From Phormidesmis priestleyi (lineage in GTDB: Bacteria > Cyanobacteriota > Cyanobacteriia > Phormidesmidales > Phormidesmidaceae), in the NCBI GenBank assembly GCA_003242115.1, contig QBMP01000270.1, positions 1 through 6,043 on the forward strand: DNA of 6,043 nt, written 5' to 3'. Shown here piece by piece: positions 1 to 4,494 of this stretch. A program made the position numbers and the translations under genes. Position 1 is the first letter of the stretch. Every line of letters begins with the position of its first letter. The notes beneath the pieces are model-generated. The model saw only the letters and a program-made list of their open reading frames with translations. It made no database searches and had not been told where the DNA came from.

Positions 1-177
1 ACTTAAAGCCAGCGTAATGGCAAACATCGTAAAGCCATGAACCAGTTCATCATAGGGTCCAGGGGCATAAAACCATCCCCACACCCAACCTCCAGCGTTC
101 AGTAAAGCCGCAAGGACAAATAGGAAGTCGTTGGTGTCTTTGGTTTTTCGCCATGCTTGAGCGGTCGTCTTTAGCAT
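1..177 (-). CDS. Partial small integral membrane protein, N-terminal 59 codons only
   Basis: The frame opens with ATG at 177-175 and stays open to the left edge, so only the first 59 residues are visible. The N-terminus is short, charged and probably cytosolic (MLKTTAQAWRKTKDTND). A hydrophobic segment rich in Leu, Ala, Gly and Trp follows at about residues 18-37, then a polar loop with the motif PYDELVHGFT at about 41-50, then the start of a second hydrophobic helix. The Asp-Glu-x-x-His arrangement beside a membrane helix resembles small YjdF/DUF2238-type membrane proteins, but that is a resemblance from memory, not a demonstrated match. No strong Shine-Dalgarno is seen; only a weak CCACCTCATT stretch lies upstream. 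It has the same orientation as the decarboxylase gene but sits 360 nt beyond it, so it is probably a separate transcription unit. Function unknown. Confidence 0.6.
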   Translation of the reverse strand, partial: MLKTTAQAWRKTKDTNDFLFVLAALLNAGGWVWGWFYAPGPYDELVHGFTMFAITLALS

Positions 178-325
178 ACCAATGTGAATGAGGTGGCTAA
201 AATTTCGATTTAGCTGCTATATAGGTTGCTATCGTTTAGCGATCTCCTCGAATGCCTTCGCCGCACTTAATAGAAGTCAGCTCTACTGTGACGTTTCCTT
301 TACTCTAACCTAACTTACTTGTTCT

Positions 326-343
326 GTCGGTACGGTTGCCGAC
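326..343 (+). repeat. Small inverted repeat, 7-bp stem with 4-nt loop
   Basis: GTCGGTA and TGCCGAC can pair around a CGGT loop, with one G-U wobble if transcribed on the plus strand; on the minus strand that pair becomes an A-C mismatch. No T-tract follows on either strand, so I do not call it an intrinsic terminator. It could be an operator or a weak RNA hairpin, or chance. Confidence 0.25.
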
Positions 344-484
344 GGATGAACAATATCTATTAGGAAGTGTAGAAGAATATGATAGCTTTCATCAGCTTTC
401 CACTAACCATGAGCACCATGTTAGGCGGCAATCGTGAGGGACTTGTGTGGAAGAGGCGCTTTCGTGAACCACGGATCGCGATGT

Positions 485-506
485 TTCAGCAAATGCTTCG
501 GCTGAA
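485..506 (-). repeat. Inverted repeat downstream of the decarboxylase gene
   Basis: TTCAGC at 485-490 and GCTGAA at 501-506 form a perfect 6-bp stem around a 10-nt loop, beginning about 30 nt past the decarboxylase stop codon. In the direction of that gene no U-run follows, so it is at best a weak or factor-dependent 3'-end structure. A stem of this length can arise by chance. Confidence 0.25.
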
Positions 507-537
507 CTCGATTCGCTCGAAACGCTGTTTTTAGTCA

Positions 538-2301
538 TCACTGCAACGCCTTATGATGTTTGAAATTACCGGCTAACTCTGCCGCTCCGACGGCCAATGC
601 TATGGAGTGACGACTGTTTGCCGCCGCTACTCGGCTCCCCAAGTCCAAAAGTTCTTGCGTACAGTCGTCGCGATCAATAACGCATTCGATTAGCGCTAAT
701 CCGCTGTGAGACTCCGCCTTTCTGATAGCCTCTGACAGTTCGCCCACCGTTGTCACGCGCTGGCCCCAGCCTTTACCCTCACTTGAATTAAAGATGTTAA
801 TGAGTCCGGCATAGTCCCAGTTTTGAATGTTGTTGTAGGGGCCTTCGTGAATTTCAACTTCGATGGTATAGCCGCCGTTGTTGATCAAAAAGATAATGGG
901 GTTGAGTCCATAGCGAATCATCGTAGAAACGGCTTGAGCCGTTAGCTGAAACGGGCCGTCACCGATGAGCGCGATCGCCCGTTTGTTGTCACCTAGCGCC
1001 AGCGCATAGCCCAGCAGCGCCCCCACCGACCAGCCAATAGATCCGTACTGCATCTGAAACTCATAGAGACAGCCGGGCGGTAGCATCAGCTTTTGACCGT
1101 TAAACCGAGAATCTCCAGTTTCAACCAGCAGCGCCGAGTCTGCATTCAACATCGCCTGTACCTGTTCGTGAATCGCCTGATTAGACAGCGACATGTCTAC
1201 TTTCACATCTTCTTTAAAGGCTTCAGGCGGCTCGGCATCTGATTGAGTTTGCTTAAAGGCTTGAAAAGCAGCGTCGTTGGGCTGAATTTTAGCGCTTAGC
1301 GTAATGAAAAATTCTTGCATGTTCACCTGCGCATATTCTGCCTCGGCCAGGACGACTCGGTCGGGCTGCACTTCAATCAACTTGGCGCGGTCGAGATTGC
1401 AAGACCAGCCTGCGGTCGTGTAGTCGTTGAAAATAGGGCCAGCAAAAAGATAGGCATCGCAAGATTCCATGATTTCGGCGCAGCCAGGACTGCTCGCCGC
1501 GCCCCAATAGCAGCCGATAAAGTGAGGCGCATCTTCGGGAAACATGCCTTTCGCATTTGGCGCGATCGCAGTTGCATAGCCAGAGAGATTTGACAGCGTG
1601 TGAAAGGCGGCAGTCGCCATTGCAGCCCGCAGCCTTACCCCTGCAACTAGCGCGGGTTTAGCGGCCTGATTCAGTCGGTTTGCGACCGCCTCAACTGCCG
1701 CTTCTAGCGCCTCTGGATTACTCTCAAATCGACGCTCGATTCGGAGCGGAACAGACTGCGGAATCGGGACGTTGGCCAGATTGCAGGCCACTTCTATATA
1801 GACTGGCTTGCGCTTGAGAATGGCCGCTTCAAAAGCGAGGGAGATCAGGCGATGAGCGTCTTCAATGTGGCGAATCACGACGGCTTCAGCCGTAATTTCT
1901 TTAAAGATGCGAGAAACCTGATCGAAGTCGTACTCAGCCGTAGAATGGTGAAGCAGGTGGTGCTGAGCTTTGTCGTTAGAGTTAGGGCCACCAGAAATAA
2001 CAATCACAGGTAAATCTTCGGCGTAGGCTCCGGCGATCGCATTCACCAAACTCAGTCCGCCGACGGTAAACGTGACGACCACTGCCGCCGCGCCCTTTAC
2101 GCGAGCGTAGCCATCGGCGGCATACCCGGCGTTAAGCTCATTGCAGCAGCCGATCATTTTTAGGCGATCATTTTTCAATAGCTGATCGAGCAAGACCAGA
2201 TTGTAGTCGCCCGGCACCGTGAAGTAATGCTCCACGCCGATTGATTCAAGTAGATCCGCTAGATAGGTGCCAATGTTAGGTGAGGCATCTGATTCGCGCA
2301 T
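538..2301 (-). CDS. pdc: Pyruvate decarboxylase-family ThDP enzyme (2-oxo acid decarboxylase)
   Basis: A 587-residue thiamine-diphosphate enzyme that aligns by eye end to end with Zymomonas pyruvate decarboxylase (568 residues). The expected reaction is non-oxidative decarboxylation of pyruvate to acetaldehyde and CO2 in the cytosol. The order is an N-terminal PYR domain (about 1-185), a central domain (about 190-345) and a C-terminal ThDP-binding PP domain (about 365-560). Catalytic residues equivalent to Zymomonas Asp27, Glu50, His113-His114 and Glu473 are present as Asp32 (VPGDYN), Glu55 (CCNELNAG), His118-His119 and Glu481 (YTIEV). The ThDP/Mg motif is GDGPFQ (447-452) with NN at 474-475. 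Tyr290 is kept as Tyr294, but the pocket tryptophans Trp392 and Trp551 are Arg399 and Leu554, so the preferred substrate may not be pyruvate. The C-terminus runs about 16 residues longer than Zymomonas. The ATG gives an N-terminus that matches the family; AGGA lies only 3 nt upstream, so initiation probably depends on the preceding gene, which ends 4 nt earlier. Indolepyruvate or phenylpyruvate decarboxylase is the main alternative. Confidence 0.93.
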   Translation of the reverse strand: MRESDASPNIGTYLADLLESIGVEHYFTVPGDYNLVLLDQLLKNDRLKMIGCCNELNAGYAADGYARVKGAAAVVVTFTVGGLSLVNAIAGAYAEDLPVIVISGGPNSNDKAQHHLLHHSTAEYDFDQVSRIFKEITAEAVVIRHIEDAHRLISLAFEAAILKRKPVYIEVACNLANVPIPQSVPLRIERRFESNPEALEAAVEAVANRLNQAAKPALVAGVRLRAAMATAAFHTLSNLSGYATAIAPNAKGMFPEDAPHFIGCYWGAASSPGCAEIMESCDAYLFAGPIFNDYTTAGWSCNLDRAKLIEVQPDRVVLAEAEYAQVNMQEFFITLSAKIQPNDAAFQAFKQTQSDAEPPEAFKEDVKVDMSLSNQAIHEQVQAMLNADSALLVETGDSRFNGQKLMLPPGCLYEFQMQYGSIGWSVGALLGYALALGDNKRAIALIGDGPFQLTAQAVSTMIRYGLNPIIFLINNGGYTIEVEIHEGPYNNIQNWDYAGLINIFNSSEGKGWGQRVTTVGELSEAIRKAESHSGLALIECVIDRDDCTQELLDLGSRVAAANSRHSIALAVGAAELAGNFKHHKALQ

Positions 2302-2305
2302 AATC

Positions 2306-2764
2306 CTAACTCTCTGTAATGTTATCTCTTCGGCTTTGATTTCCAGTTATTTCACTCGGCTGAATGCGATAAATGGCGACTACGTTCTCACGCCCCCAGG
2401 TGTCGATCCAGGTTCTACTGATTGCAGGCGAAAGCGTCGTTGGATTGCGCGCTTTAACCAACTGCGTAATCCGATCAATGTCTGACTGTTCTGTAAGCCG
2501 CTCGGCCAAGCCGATGGCGACAACACTTCGCCAGTGCAGAAGATCTTGAATGTCTTCGATTTGCAAGCACACTTGCGGATTAGCGTCCATATACTCGGTC
2601 TTTTGCCCTTCAGTGGTAAAAATGTAAATGGTTGAGTCTTCTAAATAATATTGGACTGGCACAATATAGGGTTGCCCTTCGAAAGCACAGCCCAAGTGAC
2701 CATACCCAACTTGTTGTAAGAGACTCTGGATCTCTTTCGATCCCATGATGTCAATGTCTAGCAT
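2306..2764 (-). CDS. Pyridoxamine 5'-phosphate oxidase-like, FMN-binding split-barrel protein
   Basis: A 152-residue cytosolic protein of the PNPOx-like split beta-barrel fold. After an N-terminal helix (about 8-19) come a strand and turn (GHLGCAFEGQPYIVPVQYY, 22-40), then a strand ending in TTEGQKTEYM (50-59), where family members contact the flavin phosphate with a Gly-x-Lys region. ANPQVCLQIED (61-71) and HWRSVVAIGLAERL (77-90) are the usual later barrel strands. Family members include NimA-type nitroimidazole reductases and general flavin-nucleotide-binding proteins. They bind FMN, F420 or haem, and the substrate cannot be read from sequence. It is too short and too divergent to be true PdxH. 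The ATG at 2764 is favoured over Met7 because AAGGAA sits about 7 nt upstream. The start overlaps the pentapeptide gene by 14 nt and the stop lies 4 nt before the decarboxylase ATG, so translation of all three is probably coupled. A redox or flavin-sensing role in the fermentation operon is my inference. Confidence 0.82.
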   Translation of the reverse strand: MLDIDIMGSKEIQSLLQQVGYGHLGCAFEGQPYIVPVQYYLEDSTIYIFTTEGQKTEYMDANPQVCLQIEDIQDLLHWRSVVAIGLAERLTEQSDIDRITQLVKARNPTTLSPAISRTWIDTWGRENVVAIYRIQPSEITGNQSRRDNITES

Positions 2765-3176
2765 TCTTATTTCCTTGATAGTATTCAGAGTCTGGTCGAG
2801 GACGGCCTTGACGAAGTATGAGTTCTTCTAGTGTAGCGGCCTCTAAATTCGCTGATTCAAAATTCGCTTCTTCTAGAAATACACCCGTAAGGTTTGCCCC
2901 TGTCAGATTGGCCTGCTTAAAGTTGGTCTCCACCAAGTAAGCGCCTTCCAAATCTGCGTTTTCCAGGTTTGCCCTCTCTAAACTCGACCTTGTTAAATAG
3001 GCTCCCTGGAGGTTTGCCGCCGTCAGATCTGCATCGTTCAGATTCGCGCCGTCCAGATTTTCACCCTCGAAATTGGCTTGCGTCAAGTCTGGTTGAATCT
3101 TGGGATTTTTTTGTCTCCAGTCGTTCCAGATTGCTATTCCCTGTTTTAGCAGGGCTAAGTGTTGTTTATTGGCCAC
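2751..3176 (-). CDS. Small pentapeptide-repeat protein
   Basis: A 141-residue protein starting at GTG 3176. About 28 residues form an N-terminal helical cap (VANKQHLALLKQGIAIWNDW and following). Next come about 18 uninterrupted pentapeptides of A(N/D)Lxx type (residues about 29-118) and a charged tail of about 23 residues. The repeats should form roughly 4.5 turns of a right-handed quadrilateral beta-helix with Leu or Phe at the central position. There is no signal peptide or membrane segment. The N-terminal cap (ANKxHLALLKQGxxxWNxWR) is common in cyanobacterial pentapeptide proteins, most of which have no known function. Some family members elsewhere mimic DNA and bind gyrase, but nothing here points to that. 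An upstream in-frame GTG at 3212 overlaps the ackA stop as GTGA and would add 12 residues. I prefer 3176 because a perfect AGGAGGT lies 7 nt before it and the protein then begins exactly at the conserved cap. Confidence 0.9.
   Translation of the reverse strand: MANKQHLALLKQGIAIWNDWRQKNPKIQPDLTQANFEGENLDGANLNDADLTAANLQGAYLTRSSLERANLENADLEGAYLVETNFKQANLTGANLTGVFLEEANFESANLEAATLEELILRQGRPRPDSEYYQGNKNARH
2771..2776 (-). promoter_or_regulatory. Ribosome binding site for the PNPOx-like gene
   Basis: Read on the minus strand, AAGGAA lies about 7 nt upstream of the ATG at 2764 and inside the 3' end of the pentapeptide gene. It supports that ATG over the internal Met7 codon and suggests the overlapping gene can be initiated by ribosomes that have just terminated nearby. 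Confidence 0.6.
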
Positions 3177-3183
3177 GAAACTT

Positions 3184-3190
3184 ACCTCCT
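3184..3190 (-). promoter_or_regulatory. Strong Shine-Dalgarno that sets the pentapeptide gene start
   Basis: Read on the minus strand the sequence is AGGAGGT, a full anti-SD complement, 7 nt before the GTG at 3176-3174. It is the strongest ribosome binding site I see in the window. It would lie inside the coding region if the longer GTG start at 3212 were used, which argues for the shorter protein. Confidence 0.8.
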
Positions 3191-3208
3191 GAGATATATT
3201 TGAATGGG

Positions 3209-4441
3209 TCACTCAGCAATTGAGCGCGTACGTTTTTGTATGAGGTGCCAGCAGGACTGTGCGATCGCCCAATCTTCTCTAGCCTTAATCACCAGAACTC
3301 GCACCGCAGACGCTATCGTTGCAATATCACGATCCACCGGAGAGTTCTCATTCTTTTCAACATCCAACGTCAGTCCCAAAAATGCCATCCCCTCGCAGGC
3401 CGCAGCTCTTACCCAGGAAGAATGTTCGCCAATACCGGCGGTAAAGGCGATCGCATCAACACCGCCTAGTGACATCAACATAGCGCCAAAACAGGCTTTT
3501 AACCTATGGATATAGAGATCTCTTGCCAGCTTTGCACGGTTGTCATTCTGGTTAACGGCTTTGCTAATTTCTCGCATATCCTGGGATATCCCCGATATCC
3601 CTTCTAGCCCAGACTGCTCGTTGAGCATGTTATCTAGTTTATCCGCTGAGTAACCTTTACGCATGAGATAAATCAAGATACTCGGATCAACCGAACCGGA
3701 GCGAGTTCCCATCATTAATCCATCTAGCGGCGTAAACCCCATAGTCGTGTCGATACTCTGACCATTTTTCACCGCCGCTAAAGAGCAGCCATTCCCCAAA
3801 TGACAAGTAATCAGGCGCAGTTCTTCAAGCGACCGATTCAGTATTTGAGCAGACTTATTGGCGCAGTATTGATGGCTAATACCGTGAAATCCATAGCGGC
3901 GAATGCCCTGCTCTAACCAGTCATAAGGCCCCGGATAGGTTGCTGCGACCTGAGGCATCTGGCTGTGGAATGCCGTGTCAAAAACAGCTACTTGAGGCAC
4001 ATCGCAGAGTAGCTGTTCCATCAGTTCAATGCCTTCTAAATTGGCAGGATTGTGATCGGGGGCTAGCGCACTGAGCCGATTGATGGCAGCTTTGACCTCA
4101 GCATCTATGATCGCGCTGGACTGATAATCCTGGCCGCCATGAACAACTCTGTGGCCAACAGCAGAAATCTCATCTAGGGATGAAATCACTTTGGTTGGCC
4201 CGCTATACAAAAGGCTCAATAAGTATAAAATGCTCTCTTTTCGAGAAGAAAAGCTCAAGGTTGCTTCCTGCTGCACGCTGTCTTTGGTTTTAGAAGTTAT
4301 TCGAGCTTCACTTTGTGGAGTAATCCAATCAAGCTCAGCTTCCCAAACAGGGGCAGGGGCCTGAGTGGGAAGCGATCCTTCGATATCGTATAGACAGCTT
4401 TTCTGGCTGCTAGAACCCGCATTCAAGACTAAAATTTTCAT
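3209..4441 (-). CDS. ackA: Acetate kinase
   Basis: A 410-residue ASKHA-fold kinase that interconverts acetyl phosphate + ADP and acetate + ATP in the cytosol; in fermentation it runs towards ATP. The N-terminal signature VLNAGSSSQK (5-14) contains the catalytic Asn7. Other family residues are Arg98 (VGHRVVHGG), Asp155 (VFDTAFH), His186 (RRYGFHGISH), the phosphate loop HLGNG (214-218), Arg247 (GTRSG), the AGIGE adenosine site (335-339) and Glu389 near the C-terminus. All catalytic residues known from the Methanosarcina enzyme have counterparts, so it should be active. Length is normal for the family. The ATG at 4441 places the signature at residue 5 as in homologues; the only SD-like element upstream is a weak AGGGA about 12 nt away. 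It lies 53 nt after the proton-pump gene, and its TGA overlaps a possible GTG of the pentapeptide gene. No phosphotransacetylase or phosphoketolase, its usual suppliers of acetyl phosphate, is in the window. Confidence 0.97.
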   Translation of the reverse strand: MKILVLNAGSSSQKSCLYDIEGSLPTQAPAPVWEAELDWITPQSEARITSKTKDSVQQEATLSFSSRKESILYLLSLLYSGPTKVISSLDEISAVGHRVVHGGQDYQSSAIIDAEVKAAINRLSALAPDHNPANLEGIELMEQLLCDVPQVAVFDTAFHSQMPQVAATYPGPYDWLEQGIRRYGFHGISHQYCANKSAQILNRSLEELRLITCHLGNGCSLAAVKNGQSIDTTMGFTPLDGLMMGTRSGSVDPSILIYLMRKGYSADKLDNMLNEQSGLEGISGISQDMREISKAVNQNDNRAKLARDLYIHRLKACFGAMLMSLGGVDAIAFTAGIGEHSSWVRAAACEGMAFLGLTLDVEKNENSPVDRDIATIASAVRVLVIKAREDWAIAQSCWHLIQKRTRSIAE

Positions 4442-4494
4442 CGGCTGTTCAAGTCCCTGCTCGGTTACCGAACAATTTGGATAGGTGGGTACGA
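4442..4494. other. Short spacer between the ATPase gene and ackA
   Basis: The 53 bases hold a small palindrome, CGGTTACCG (4462-4470), and no hairpin followed by T-run on the minus strand. I see no convincing promoter. This supports read-through from the ATPase gene into ackA. Confidence 0.45.

Larger units (their letters stand above)
178..537. other. Intergenic region between the operon end and the membrane-protein gene
   Basis: These 360 bases separate the stop of the decarboxylase gene from the start of the next minus-strand gene, so they should hold the operon's 3' end and a promoter for the membrane protein. I found no canonical hairpin followed by a T-run on the minus strand and no good -35/-10 pair. 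The AT-rich palindrome CTATATAG at 217-224 could serve as a -10 element, but the expected -35 position reads GAGATC, which is poor. Two small inverted repeats (326-343 and 485-506) and a direct repeat of AGCTTTC (384-390 and 394-400) are present. A 51-codon open frame on the plus strand (379-534) fills much of the right half but has no supporting homology that I recognise. Confidence 0.6.

Noticed and set aside
217..224. Sigma-70 promoter for the left-edge membrane protein
   Set aside because: CTATATAG could be a -10 box, but no -35 element stands at the right spacing; an AT-rich palindrome alone is not enough.
326..343. Intrinsic terminator
   Set aside because: The stem is short, contains a wobble or mismatch, and no T-run follows on either strand.
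1315..1593. Plus-strand open frame of 92 codons inside the decarboxylase gene
   Set aside because: It is antisense to a conserved central domain, has no recognisable motif, and is explained by GC-biased third positions on the coding strand.
3204..3515. Plus-strand open frame of 103 codons opposite the 3' part of ackA
   Set aside because: It is antisense to conserved AckA residues including the AGIGE site and has no domain of its own.
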